From NCBI RefSeq assembly GCF_022347765.1, contig NZ_JAKRFZ010000001.1:310001-374000 (forward strand): a stretch of DNA of 64,000 bases, written 5' to 3'. A program made the translations under genes and the position numbers. This document shows, piece after piece, positions 37,824 to 47,338 of the stretch. The stretch comes from Pseudoalteromonas sp. OOF1S-7. GTDB lineage: Bacteria; Pseudomonadota; Gammaproteobacteria; Enterobacterales; Alteromonadaceae. Each line of letters starts with the position of its first letter. Within the stretch, counting starts at the first letter, position 1. The notes below the pieces were generated by a model. That model was not told where the DNA came from. It ran no database searches and saw only the letters and a list, made by a program, of their open reading frames with translations.

Positions 37824-38234
37824 ATGAATGAATTAAAACTGGAAGTAAATACAACTTTTTATTGTGTAGTTGGCGTTTTCGTTATTGCGCTATTGGCCTT
37901 GGCCGGACTATTTACTGAGCTCAATTTATCTTTTCTGGCCACACTGCAAATCACGATTGCCAGCGTAGTTGCAGTCGCATTCGCCATTCACTTAGTGCTG
38001 AGTATGGCGGGCCATAAACGCGTAACACTGTGTAATCAGGGGCTATCATTTTTTAGCCTGACAGGCCGCCAGCGTTACGTGCCAGCTGAAAATATCCGAA
38101 CGATTGAGTTTGTTAATTACATTGGCCTGACTATGACTCAGGTTAAAACAAGTAACGGCGTGATTAAACTGTTAGCATTCAGAGTGCGAAAAGAACAACA
38201 ACAGCGCCTGAAAAATATGGGTTACCTGGCGTAA
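37824..38234 (+). CDS. Small membrane protein, PH-like tail
   Basis: 136 residues: two transmembrane helices (about 11-31 and 38-60) with a short turn, then a soluble part of alternating strands (KRVTLCNQGLSFFSLTGRQRYVPAENIRTIEFVNY) resembling bacterial PH-type domains. No named family recognised. GGAACAAGT lies upstream of the ATG. It is 62 bases before the carboxypeptidase start, so the two may share a transcript. Confidence 0.65.
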   Translation: MNELKLEVNTTFYCVVGVFVIALLALAGLFTELNLSFLATLQITIASVVAVAFAIHLVLSMAGHKRVTLCNQGLSFFSLTGRQRYVPAENIRTIEFVNYIGLTMTQVKTSNGVIKLLAFRVRKEQQQRLKNMGYLA

Positions 38235-38296
38235 CGCTCTTGCTCAGGACTCGCAATCAAATTAGCATGCACAAACCAAGACAAAAGAGACATGTT

Positions 38297-39208
38297 ATGA
38301 CTGAACAGTATCCAATCGGACAAACTGGCGAACCATGGCAAGCGGCTGAAAAACAGCAATGGTTGGCCAGACAAACTAAAAAGCGTGATTATTGCGAAGA
38401 CATTGTGCCTAAAATTGATGCGCTTAAAGCCCATTACCAGGTAGCGCAATATGGCGTGTTAAATTACGAAAACCAGTACCCCTTATATGCACTGAAATCT
38501 GCCAAATGGCACACAGACTTACCCGTGGTACTGGTAACCGGCGGCGTACATGGCTATGAAACCAGCGGCGTATTGGGCGCTCTGGCGTTTGCAAGAAAAC
38601 ATGCAGACACCTTTGAGGGTCAGTTCAATCTGCTTATATTGCCCTGTATCAGTCCGTGGGGTTACGAAACAATTAACCGTTGGAATCCCGAAGCTGTAGA
38701 CCCTAACCGATCATTTTATTTGGATAGTCCGGCCCAGGAGTCGCAGCTTGCAATGGACTACGTCAATCAGTACCAGGCATCCATTGCACTACATATCGAT
38801 CTGCATGAAACCACAGATACAGACAACAGCGAATTTCGTCCGGCACTGGCCGCACGTGACGGCAAAGTCAATCATAACTGGAATATCCCGGACGGGTTTT
38901 ACCTGGTTGGCCACACCCAAAAGCCTGAAGCAGCATTTCAGCAGGCAATCATCCATGCTGTGCAACAAGTCACACATATCGCTGAAGCGGATGAGCATAA
39001 CGCATTAATTGGGGTACCAGTCGAGCAACTTGGTGTTATCAATTACGACGCCACTGAGCTTGGCCTGTGTATGGGCATGACACAGGCGCCCTATGTCACG
39101 ACCACTGAAGTTTATCCGGACAGCCCAAGCACAACACCACAAAATTGCATTGATGGTCAGGTTGCAGCAATCGAAGGGGCGATTGCTTACCTGGCAGCCC
39201 AAAAGTAA
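38297..39208 (+). CDS. M14 family metallocarboxypeptidase
   Basis: 303 residues from the ATG that begins MTEQYPIGQTGEPW; 19 upstream codons are open but have no ribosome site. Zinc ligands are visible: GGVHGYETSG (His and Glu of the HxxE motif) and the later His in ALHIDLHETTDTD. DPNRSF supplies the substrate carboxylate arginine, and TTEVYPDSP near the end could supply the catalytic Glu. No signal peptide, so cytoplasmic. M14 enzymes remove C-terminal residues from peptides; the actual substrate is unknown. Confidence 0.85.
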   Translation: MTEQYPIGQTGEPWQAAEKQQWLARQTKKRDYCEDIVPKIDALKAHYQVAQYGVLNYENQYPLYALKSAKWHTDLPVVLVTGGVHGYETSGVLGALAFARKHADTFEGQFNLLILPCISPWGYETINRWNPEAVDPNRSFYLDSPAQESQLAMDYVNQYQASIALHIDLHETTDTDNSEFRPALAARDGKVNHNWNIPDGFYLVGHTQKPEAAFQQAIIHAVQQVTHIAEADEHNALIGVPVEQLGVINYDATELGLCMGMTQAPYVTTTEVYPDSPSTTPQNCIDGQVAAIEGAIAYLAAQK

Positions 39209-39224
39209 TACCAATTGGTATAAC

Positions 39225-39815
39225 TCAGGCCATCAACTCCCCGTGCTCGTGAATTATCTCAAAGATGTCTTTGAAAGAATGTGCTGTTTGAAAGATATTC
39301 ACGGGCACATGCAAAGCTTTTGCAATGTCGGACGAGGAAATCATCCCTCTCAGGCCTCCTTTTTCATCCATTAATAACACATGTTGCTGACCAAGCTCTT
39401 TGAGCGTCTGTAGTACGTCGCCTATCTTTGCATTTGCAACGGTCGTAAAACGCATTGCATGTAAGTCTTGTTTTTTGGTCATGACATCTTCAACGGTTAA
39501 ATCACTGCGTGATACCTGCCGTTTCTGCGCTATAGACAATACCCGACGGCCTGACAGATCCTTTGAGTTAACGACCCCTAAAAACGTATCATCATGATCA
39601 ACGACTAGTTTTGAACGTACATGACCGTTTAGCATCATATAGACCGCATGATCTATGTCGACATCCTTTTGAATCATTTGTGGTTGACGCCTGGCAAAGT
39701 CCGTGATCACTTTGATAGCCGGGCTCGACAAACTCAGAGGCTCAGCATCATAATAATCACAAAACTGATAAACGCCTTCCAATTTAAGTGTTTGTAGCGA
39801 TTTATATTCACTCAT
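39225..39815 (-). CDS. CBS domain-containing protein
   Basis: 196 residues with two CBS repeats: QPQMIQKDVDIDHAVYMMLNGHVRSKLVVDHDDTFLGVVNSKDLSG (about 45-90) and the later VANAKIGDVLQTLKELGQQHVLLMDEKGGLRGMISSSDIAKAL (about 125-168). Paired CBS domains usually bind adenosine nucleotides and act as energy sensors, here with no attached enzyme domain. A short palindrome ACCAATTGGT lies between it and the convergent carboxypeptidase. Probably a soluble regulator; partner unknown. Confidence 0.85.
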   Translation of the reverse strand: MSEYKSLQTLKLEGVYQFCDYYDAEPLSLSSPAIKVITDFARRQPQMIQKDVDIDHAVYMMLNGHVRSKLVVDHDDTFLGVVNSKDLSGRRVLSIAQKRQVSRSDLTVEDVMTKKQDLHAMRFTTVANAKIGDVLQTLKELGQQHVLLMDEKGGLRGMISSSDIAKALHVPVNIFQTAHSFKDIFEIIHEHGELMA

Positions 39816-40158
39816 ATCCCCTCCGCTGTCGGCCCTATGGCCGAACTCTACTAAGAATATGGTTCATCGTTGCGCTTTATGCAAGGGAATGAATTACACG
39901 CTGTAATCCACTGTAATGGCAAGATGTTCGTTGACTGGTTACAATGATAGCGTTCGCAATTGTCTTTGCCCGGACATAGTAATCGCTTGTTTTATAGCTT
40001 TTATTATTGTGAATACTTCCTGAAATAACAGTACCCGCTGCGGCGGGTTCTTTTTATAAGATGAAGGTAACTAAGGAAATAGTGTCTTCAACAAGGTAGA
40101 ATCTCCACCGAAATACAAATTCGAGTGCGTCACTTATACGGAAAGTTAGGAAAATTTT
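39816..40158 (+). other. Intergenic region with an orphan plus-strand terminator
   Basis: 343 bases between the CBS gene (minus) and the FHA gene (plus). It must hold promoters for both. At 40033-40055 there is an intrinsic terminator on the plus strand, ACCCGC/GCGGGT around TGCG and followed by TCTTTTT, although no plus-strand gene precedes it within the gap. It could end a short RNA, or be a leader attenuator of the FHA gene, or stop read-through from the carboxypeptidase transcript over the CBS gene. Confidence 0.5.
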
Positions 40159-41115
40159 ATGGCTTATTTAATCGATGAACAAAAACTGGAAAAAATTTAC
40201 CTGAAAAGTTATCACACTTTTGGGCGTTACAAGTTTAATGTAGATACGTTCGTCGATAAGCCCGGTATATCCAGGCACCATGCCATCATTGAGCACGCCA
40301 ATAAAACCTGGCTAATTCGCGATGTCAGTACCAATGGGATCTGGATCAATGATAAAAAGATTGATAAAAACCTCCCATATCAGCTCTCCGAAAACGACAA
40401 AATTGACTTTGCAGCCCCAGGCCAGAATTCTTATGTTGTAGCTAACTTAAATGCTAATTGTCAGTATCTGGTTTCACAAACTAATGCCAATGAGGTCATT
40501 GAACTCGAGAATCAAATCCTCCTGCCTAATGACGAAGAAGCCAGTCATATTGTGTACTTCGATGCTTTATTAAACTACTGGTTTCTGGAAGATTTAAACA
40601 CGTCAGATCGACAGGCGCTGATTGACGGGGGAGTCGTTTCATTATTTGGGCAACAGTGGTTATTTTACTGTGCCAATACTTCAACCATGACCAAACATCT
40701 GGATAACCAACCGATTGTCAAACCCATCGCGCTTAATTTTAGTGTCAGTCAGGACGAGGAAAAAACGGATTTAACAATGGAACTCGAGGGTCAGGAAATT
40801 GATCTGGGTTGCCGTACTCACCACTACCTGATGCTGTTGCTGGCTAGAACCCGCATTGGAGACAAGCAAAATGGTATGGACACTGAGTCTCAGGGCTGGC
40901 TGTATCGAGAAGATTTAGCTAAGGCCCTCGGTGTGCAAACCAATCATATGAACATCATGGTACATCGCGCCCGTAAGCAACTCACAGAGGCTGGTGGCGA
41001 CAGAGCGCCTGAATTAGCTTATGTGCTGGAAACTAATAATGGAAAAATTCGTCTCAATTGTCAGAATATTACCATCGTAAAAGGTTGCCAGCTGGAAACC
41101 CGAATCTCAATTTAG
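40159..41115 (+). CDS. FHA domain protein with C-terminal winged-helix-like domain
   Basis: 318 residues. The N-terminal FHA domain (about 18-95) has the phosphothreonine-binding residues in FGRYKFN, ISRHHAIIEH and STNGIWIND. After a middle region, residues about 215-305 read as an OmpR-like winged helix: LMLLLARTRIGDKQNG, WLYREDLAKALGVQTNHMNIMVHRARKQL, then a beta hairpin YVLETNNGKIRLNC. The combination suggests a DNA-binding regulator switched by Ser/Thr phosphorylation, which is inference; the kinase is not in the window. TTAGGAAAATTTT precedes the ATG. Confidence 0.78.
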   Translation: MAYLIDEQKLEKIYLKSYHTFGRYKFNVDTFVDKPGISRHHAIIEHANKTWLIRDVSTNGIWINDKKIDKNLPYQLSENDKIDFAAPGQNSYVVANLNANCQYLVSQTNANEVIELENQILLPNDEEASHIVYFDALLNYWFLEDLNTSDRQALIDGGVVSLFGQQWLFYCANTSTMTKHLDNQPIVKPIALNFSVSQDEEKTDLTMELEGQEIDLGCRTHHYLMLLLARTRIGDKQNGMDTESQGWLYREDLAKALGVQTNHMNIMVHRARKQLTEAGGDRAPELAYVLETNNGKIRLNCQNITIVKGCQLETRISI

Positions 41116-41130
41116 GAACACAAGAGCAAC

Positions 41131-41652
41131 TCAGGGCCGGTATGGGCCGGCCTGCTTATTGACTTGTTGTTCAAGTGCTTTAAAGCATCCAATTTTATTA
41201 AGTAATTCCATCATGACAAAAAGCGGCCCAATCAGCAGCCCCATCAGATCGTCCGCAAAAGCGGGTTTCTTTCCTTCAAAGTAATGCCCAACAAACTGGA
41301 TCACCCAGCCAGTCACGAACAATACCAGCCCAATAACATAAAACCACACGACATCGACCCCCGCCTGGGTCACAGCAGCAAATGCATAGCCGGCACCAAC
41401 CTGACACAGCAGTAGAAACGCAATCATCCAGCTGCCTAACGTTGGTGATAATGCTAAGTAATAAATGCTAACCAATAAAATTAAACAGGCAGAGAGGCTG
41501 ACCGGGGCCTGAAAGAATGCGCCTAATGGCAAGAATGTCAACCAGACCACTGCAAATACAATCAAAGGAACACCAATAAAGTGGGTCGCAATATTGCGTT
41601 TGTCTCTGTGATACAAAGCGTATTTGATCAGGTGTTGCTCAAGTGATTTCAT
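41131..41652 (-). CDS. Mpo1/DUF962 family membrane protein
   Basis: 173 residues. It begins LIKYALYHRDKRNIATHFIGVPL, the family motif with conserved histidines, and continues in four hydrophobic helices with a later VIQFVGHYFEGKKPA, the second His motif. The yeast member Mpo1 is a dioxygenase acting on 2-hydroxy fatty acids, using iron held by such histidines; bacterial members are probably similar but mostly untested. Single gene, convergent with the FHA gene at 15 bases. Confidence 0.85.
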   Translation of the reverse strand: MKSLEQHLIKYALYHRDKRNIATHFIGVPLIVFAVVWLTFLPLGAFFQAPVSLSACLILLVSIYYLALSPTLGSWMIAFLLLCQVGAGYAFAAVTQAGVDVVWFYVIGLVLFVTGWVIQFVGHYFEGKKPAFADDLMGLLIGPLFVMMELLNKIGCFKALEQQVNKQAGPYRP

Positions 41653-41755
41653 CGCTCTTATTCTTTTGAGTAATTACTTTATTTTATAAAGCCGTAATCT
41701 GTTGAAAAAGTCAACACTGTAACGCTAACAAGGTCGCAACCTCTGCACTTTTTGG

Positions 41756-41787
41756 AAATAAAAATGCCGCCAGGCTAGTGGCGGCAT
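41756..41787 (-). terminator. recD operon terminator
   Basis: ATGCCGCC and GGCGGCAT form an 8-bp stem with an 8-base loop, followed on the minus strand by TTTTTATTT. It lies about 100 bases after the recD stop. Confidence 0.8.
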
Positions 41788-41885
41788 AAATCACTGGGTT
41801 ATTAACGGTGATGAACACAGTTTGTCATCTCCGTTATTTACAACTGTAGCCCAAAGAAAAAAACAAACAAGATAAAAACATAAAT

Positions 41886-43802
41886 TTAACCCAAAAATAA
41901 CCTCTCAGCCATGCCAGACTGTCTTCCGGCCTGTGTCTGCATGGATAGTTGCAACACTTGCGGCTGGCAATTAAGCTCCAGATGTTGCTTCGCACGTGTG
42001 ATGCCTGTGTAGACCAGCTGACGGTTCACACCTTTTCCGGCACGCTGGATTGGAGGCAAGATCAATGCAGTGTGATCAAATTCCGAGCCCTGTGACTTAT
42101 GAATAGTCATAGCATATACCAGTTCAAAGCTGGGTACCCTCGCTGGATAGAAGTGTCGTACTGTGTTTTGCTCATCGATAAAAGTCGCATAGAGCTGGCC
42201 TTGTGCATCAGGCAATAAAATACCAATATCGCCATTAAAAAGTTTAAGCTGGTAATCGTTTTGTGTGATCATAATCGGCATACCGGCATAAAAGCGATTG
42301 TACGGCGCTACCAGTCTGCGTTGAGCAAGTTTCTGCTCGATACGCTTATTAAGCTCTGCCACGCCATAAGGCCCTTCTCTGACCGCTGCAAGCAACTGAT
42401 ATTGGCTGAATAAAGCGTGCACCTCTTCCGGCTCACTGTGATTGTGGATAGCCACAAGATATTTGCTGTAGTGAGCAGCTGCTCGCTCAAGTAAAGCGTT
42501 ATATTGATCTACACCTAGTCCGTAAAAGCTCAGGTCGCTGAATCCTTGATTGATCACCTGTTGCAGCCGATCCGGATCATTGTTATTGACAGCACTGGCC
42601 AGCTGGCCAATGCCGCTATCACTTTTAAAGCGATGACTTTGCTGCAAAAATGCCATGGCGTCGGCCAGTGCGTAACGGGTTGCTTTGCCCTTTAGCACAG
42701 TGCGCCCACCAAAACAGACCTGATTTAATAAAGCTGCACGATGGATGGTATATACCGGCTGTGTACCGAGTTTCAGATGGCCACATAGGTCGCTCAATAT
42801 ACTGCCTGTGTCAACCGAAGCCAACTGATCTTTATCGCCCAACAGGATCAGCCTGGCATGCGGCGGCAGCGCCCTGACCAGTTTATTCATCAGCGCCAGG
42901 TCAACCATAGAGGCTTCATCCACTATCAATAAATCGATATGCAGAGGGTTTTGCTGATGATGAATAAAGCGATTGGTGTTCGGGATCACGCCAAGCAAAC
43001 GGTGAATGGTTTGGGCTTGCTCCGGAATAAGCGCTGCCAACTCGGGGGCCAGCGACAGCCGCCCTTTCGCACCAATGATAGACTCGCTGAGCCTGGCTGC
43101 TGCTTTGCCTGTCGGAGCCACCAGCTTAATGCTCAGTGGTGCAGCTGTATACAGGGACTGCAAAATCGCCAGTAACTTGGTAACCGTTGTGGTTTTGCCA
43201 GTCCCTGGGCCTCCGGTGATCACACAAAACCCGCTGGATGCGGCCAAGGCACAGGCAACCTTTTGCCAATCTAAGTCCTGAGCATTGTCGAGCGGAAAAT
43301 ACTGATCCAGCAAGGCGCTCAACTGCCCTGTATCTAGCTGTATCGATTGCTCCGCCATCTGCCGAAAGCGCTTGCTCAGATAAGCTTCATAGTCCGCCAG
43401 ACGCCCCAGATATAGTCGCCCGGCAAATAGCCGCAAAGGCCGCCCTTCGCCCACCGCCGGATGCGAATTCAACGCTGCCAGCGCCGTGTCAGGGTTATTA
43501 AACGGGGTATATGGCAAACGCTGAGCCTCTGACACAGTGTCCGATCCGGCACTCATATCGTCCGCGCTTAAAGAAAATGGATTCTGCCAGTCAATCTCAG
43601 CCAGTAGCAAGCAAGTGTGCTGACTTTGTTCTGCGCGCTGTAACAGTAAAACAAGATAAAATACCGCGTCATACTGCTCGTGACACAACAACTTTGCCAG
43701 CGCAACATCAGCGGCCCGCACACGCCGGGTATGGATCAACAGGGCAATATAGGCCTGATGATCCAGCTCCTCTGCCGGGAATTCAAACATGTCCTGCATC
43801 AT
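41886..43802 (-). CDS. recD: Exodeoxyribonuclease V alpha subunit
   Basis: 638 residues, near the E. coli 608. Superfamily 1B helicase: Walker A GGPGTGKTTTVTKLLA at about 196, motif II LLIVDEASMVDLALMN, LILLGDKDQLASVDTG, and the late AMTIHKSQGSEFDHTALI and YTGITRAK motifs. RecD is the 5'-3' motor of RecBCD, which processes double-strand ends and hands them to RecA at Chi. The ATG overlaps the recB stop as ATGA, ensuring coupled synthesis. An N-terminal region (1-130) mediates contact with RecC in E. coli. Confidence 0.95.
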   Translation of the reverse strand: MMQDMFEFPAEELDHQAYIALLIHTRRVRAADVALAKLLCHEQYDAVFYLVLLLQRAEQSQHTCLLLAEIDWQNPFSLSADDMSAGSDTVSEAQRLPYTPFNNPDTALAALNSHPAVGEGRPLRLFAGRLYLGRLADYEAYLSKRFRQMAEQSIQLDTGQLSALLDQYFPLDNAQDLDWQKVACALAASSGFCVITGGPGTGKTTTVTKLLAILQSLYTAAPLSIKLVAPTGKAAARLSESIIGAKGRLSLAPELAALIPEQAQTIHRLLGVIPNTNRFIHHQQNPLHIDLLIVDEASMVDLALMNKLVRALPPHARLILLGDKDQLASVDTGSILSDLCGHLKLGTQPVYTIHRAALLNQVCFGGRTVLKGKATRYALADAMAFLQQSHRFKSDSGIGQLASAVNNNDPDRLQQVINQGFSDLSFYGLGVDQYNALLERAAAHYSKYLVAIHNHSEPEEVHALFSQYQLLAAVREGPYGVAELNKRIEQKLAQRRLVAPYNRFYAGMPIMITQNDYQLKLFNGDIGILLPDAQGQLYATFIDEQNTVRHFYPARVPSFELVYAMTIHKSQGSEFDHTALILPPIQRAGKGVNRQLVYTGITRAKQHLELNCQPQVLQLSMQTQAGRQSGMAERLFLG

Positions 43803-46800
43803 TCTTGTTCTCCCGCCTCAAATAAGGCATCCAGTTGCAGCAACGTCTTTTCGTCCAGTTGGGTGAAGAAGCAGCCGGCCCCATCCGGTAAAGCACGTAA
43901 AAACAAGTAGTATACGCCCCCCAGATGCCGCTGCGGGCAATAATCCGCGAGACGATGCTTTAATAACCGGTGCAGGGCCACGGAATAAATTAGGTACTGA
44001 AGATGGTATTGATGCGAGCTCATCGCCAGCGCCAGGTTATCGGCCTGATAATCCGCCGCTGCGTCCCCGAGATAGTTTGATTTATAGTCGAGAATAAAAT
44101 AGCGCCCCTGCCAGACAAAGATCAGGTCTATAAACCCTTTGAGCATCCCCTGTACCTCATCAAAACGTAAATGGCTCGGCGCACCAGTGATTTGCGCTAC
44201 TAATTTGTTCAATCTGGTATACGACAGGCGCTTAAGTGGTAACTGAAACTCCATCTCCACCAGGCAATTCGAGACGCTCAGCTGACTCAGCGTCAGCTCC
44301 GGAAGCGGATTTAGAGGTGCATTCAGGCATGCCAGGATCCACTGCTCCACGGTTTCCTGCCACACCGTATCAAGATGATACTTCTCCAGACAAGCCTGAG
44401 TTGCTTCAGCCAAGGTCAGTTTGTCTGGCCGGGTAGGTGCATGGGGCACTGTGAAGTCAATCTGCTCAAAGATCTCATGTAAACAACTTCCAGCGCGCGC
44501 ACCTTTAACAAAGGTGTAAGGGCTGAAGTGTTTGATCACGCTCGGCTCGGGCAGGTCAATTTTATGGTTCTCATCCAGCGCCCCCACCGGACGCTCTGCG
44601 CTGGTCTCATGATAACTCAACTGGCTGAAACTGGTCATTCGCCAGTTTTGCTCAATGGCTACTTCTACAGGCCGGCTTTGCAACAGCTGTGTTGCCTGGC
44701 TGTGCTGCGCCTGATACGCACAAGGCGTTATGCGCAACACCTCATACGCCATCCCCTCATGGCGTGAGCACAGGTCGCGAAGCTGGTCATGCCATTGGGC
44801 TGCGTCTGTGATTTTATCCTTGTCAAACAACACATGCCCCAAAGCACACTGCTGGATCCCAGGCTTTTTACTGCGCCCCAGAGGCAGGTTATACAGCCCC
44901 AGGCTGCAAAAATGAACCGCCCGGGTCAGTGCCACATACAACAGGCGAATATCCTCCGCAAGACGCTCACGCTCGGCATTATGCTGTGCGTTATCGTCCG
45001 CATCCAGATTGAGCACCAGCTCTCCATTTTCGTGATAAATCACTTCACTGGCCTCGCGGTATGCAGTAGCAAACGGCATGTAGACCAGCGGATATTCCAG
45101 CCCTTTGGAGGCGTGCATAGTGACGATTTTGACCAGATCGGCATCGCTTTCGAGGCGCAGCTGGGTGCCTTCATAGCTGGGGTTGGCACACTGAGCTTGC
45201 AACCAGCGCATCACCCTGTGTGTGCCTTCCAGCTCTATCTGTTTATGCTGTAGCAACTCGGCCAGGTGCCGGTAATCCGTCAGCCAGCGCTCAACTTCAT
45301 GACCTGCCTGCTGCCACAGCATAACCAGTTGATTGTCGACCAGCAAAGACTCCAGAGTGGCCATTGCGCCTTGCTGATACCACAGCTGTTTAAGCTGGGC
45401 AAACTGCATCAGATAACGCTGCCACAGCCCTTCCTGAGTGCGTAATGCAAAGATCTGTTGCTCGTTTAGCGCGAACAAGGGACCGGCCAGCACGCCGCGT
45501 AATGCCGCTTCATCATAACTGCCATGTACAACATGCAGTAACTGCCAGACAGCCAGCGCGACAGGCTGCGAAAACACACTGTCACGGGCCAGATAAACAC
45601 TGCTTACGCCGGCCCTTTGTAACGCCTGTTTTATCACACTGGCTTCAACGCGATCCCGAACCAGCACACAAATATCCGCAGCCAGCACCGGGCGCTTGCC
45701 AATGCGGGCACGCCCCTCCTGCGCCAGGGTAAGCAACTGTGCAATTTGCGCCGCAAAGCCCTCGGCAAGCTGTGGATAGGCGCTGGCTTTGCTGGTAACC
45801 GGCGCGTCATCATCTTCAAGCACATTGAATTGCAAAGCCGGTGGTTCAGTACCATCCAGAGTAAAGGTATTGTCGGCGTCTTTACCCGCGGCTTCGACCT
45901 CAATAAATGGAATGTCGCGGTTAAAAATAAAACTGTCGGCCTGCGCGGTAAAAATGGCATTCACTGCACTGACCACGCGCCGGGCCGAGCGATAATTCTT
46001 ATCCAGAGTAAACTGGCGAGTTTCATCCACCTGATGTTTCGCACCGATGTAAGTGAAGATATCCGCACCACGAAAACCGTATATGGCCTGCTTGGGGTCG
46101 CCTATCATGGTCAGACCTTGGGCGCCCTCAGTGCCATAGATGCGAGAAAAGATGCCAAACTGAATGGGATCTGTGTCCTGGAATTCGTCTATCATCGCAA
46201 CCGGATACAGCTGCGCAATTTTTTTAGCCAGCGTCTCACCCTGCGCACCATGTAATGCCTGATGCAAGTTTTGTAGTAGATCGTCTGGCGAGATCTGGCT
46301 GTGTTCAAGCTTTGCCTGACTCATCAGCGCGCGCACTTCTTTCAGTGCATGCTGCAACAAGGCAATGGGTAATCCTTTGGAGACATTTTGGTGCAACTGC
46401 GCCATCTCATCAAACCAGCTCAGCGCCGGGTGGACAATCGGCTTACCCGTTTTGGTATAGTTTTTCGGGTCGCTCAGCTGAGCCTCTCCCCATAAAGCAA
46501 ACGAATGCTTGCTGCTACCAAATTCAAAGTACCAGTCGTCGCCCATACAATAGTCGATCAGCGCCTGGATATTGGCCGGGCGTCCCGGCGCTTTGCTCTT
46601 TGAAATGCCACTGTCGCGCAATAACTGGAAAAAATCAGAGTTTAACAGCTGTTGTTTAAATCCTGCCGCCCGGCGCTGATACTCCGCTCTTTGCTCCAGC
46701 ACGACAGCCAGGTCCAGCTCGGGTGCCAAACGGGCATCACCGCGTTTAAGCAAAGGATAAAGGCGCTTTGCCAGTGCCTGTGGATGAGAGAAATGCGACA

Positions 46801-47338
46801 ACACCAGCTCGGTTTTATCCGCATCCAGGGGATAGACGAAGCGTCGCCAGTGATCCTCAACAGCGGCATTAAACAACTCGCTGTCATCGAGGATAAACTC
46901 CAGATTAAAGCTCAGGTTAGATTCAAACGCATGTTGTTTAAGCATGCGCTGACAAAAGCCATGAATGGTAAAAATGGCAGCCTCATCCATGGATTTCGCT
47001 GCGGCATCGAGCAAGTGATAAGCCGCTTCCTGATCCGCCACTTGCGCCAGTAGCGCACTGATCAGCGCATCGTCACAGCCGCCACCGAGTAAAGCATCCC
47101 GAGCCTGTACTATGCGTTTGCGGACCCTGTCTTTGATCTCCTGAGTCGCGGCGTCTGTAAAGGTAACGACCAGGATCTGCTCAACACTCAACGGGGTAGT
47201 CTGACTCGGTGCATCGACAAGGCCCAGCAGGTAGCGTAAATACAGCCCCGTGATGGTATAGGTTTTACCCGTGCCGGCGCTGGCCTCAATCAGGTTATGA
47301 CCCGACAAAGGCATGGTTTGGGGATCAAGCCGTTTCAT
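43799..47338 (-). CDS. recB: Exodeoxyribonuclease V beta subunit
   Basis: 1179 residues; start chosen at an ATG with AGGAG seven bases upstream, lying 14 bases inside recC. UvrD-type helicase: Walker A IEASAGTGKTYTITGLYLR near the N-terminus, motif II AMIDEFQDTDPIQF, GDPKQAIYGFRGADIFTY, and VTMHASKGLEYPLVYMPF, then LLYVALTRAVH. The C-terminal nuclease domain keeps GFIDLIFVWQGRYFILDYKSNYLG, with the Asp and Lys of the catalytic site. RecB provides the 3'-5' motor and the only nuclease of RecBCD. Confidence 0.96.
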   Translation of the reverse strand: MKRLDPQTMPLSGHNLIEASAGTGKTYTITGLYLRYLLGLVDAPSQTTPLSVEQILVVTFTDAATQEIKDRVRKRIVQARDALLGGGCDDALISALLAQVADQEAAYHLLDAAAKSMDEAAIFTIHGFCQRMLKQHAFESNLSFNLEFILDDSELFNAAVEDHWRRFVYPLDADKTELVLSHFSHPQALAKRLYPLLKRGDARLAPELDLAVVLEQRAEYQRRAAGFKQQLLNSDFFQLLRDSGISKSKAPGRPANIQALIDYCMGDDWYFEFGSSKHSFALWGEAQLSDPKNYTKTGKPIVHPALSWFDEMAQLHQNVSKGLPIALLQHALKEVRALMSQAKLEHSQISPDDLLQNLHQALHGAQGETLAKKIAQLYPVAMIDEFQDTDPIQFGIFSRIYGTEGAQGLTMIGDPKQAIYGFRGADIFTYIGAKHQVDETRQFTLDKNYRSARRVVSAVNAIFTAQADSFIFNRDIPFIEVEAAGKDADNTFTLDGTEPPALQFNVLEDDDAPVTSKASAYPQLAEGFAAQIAQLLTLAQEGRARIGKRPVLAADICVLVRDRVEASVIKQALQRAGVSSVYLARDSVFSQPVALAVWQLLHVVHGSYDEAALRGVLAGPLFALNEQQIFALRTQEGLWQRYLMQFAQLKQLWYQQGAMATLESLLVDNQLVMLWQQAGHEVERWLTDYRHLAELLQHKQIELEGTHRVMRWLQAQCANPSYEGTQLRLESDADLVKIVTMHASKGLEYPLVYMPFATAYREASEVIYHENGELVLNLDADDNAQHNAERERLAEDIRLLYVALTRAVHFCSLGLYNLPLGRSKKPGIQQCALGHVLFDKDKITDAAQWHDQLRDLCSRHEGMAYEVLRITPCAYQAQHSQATQLLQSRPVEVAIEQNWRMTSFSQLSYHETSAERPVGALDENHKIDLPEPSVIKHFSPYTFVKGARAGSCLHEIFEQIDFTVPHAPTRPDKLTLAEATQACLEKYHLDTVWQETVEQWILACLNAPLNPLPELTLSQLSVSNCLVEMEFQLPLKRLSYTRLNKLVAQITGAPSHLRFDEVQGMLKGFIDLIFVWQGRYFILDYKSNYLGDAAADYQADNLALAMSSHQYHLQYLIYSVALHRLLKHRLADYCPQRHLGGVYYLFLRALPDGAGCFFTQLDEKTLLQLDALFEAGEQE

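Noticed and set aside
39208..39220. Palindrome ACCAATTGGT as a mobile element end
   Set aside because: Short, also partly present near 60162, but with no transposase or target duplication.
45634..45960. Minus-strand 108-codon frame inside recB
   Set aside because: Out-of-frame shadow of the RecB helicase region.
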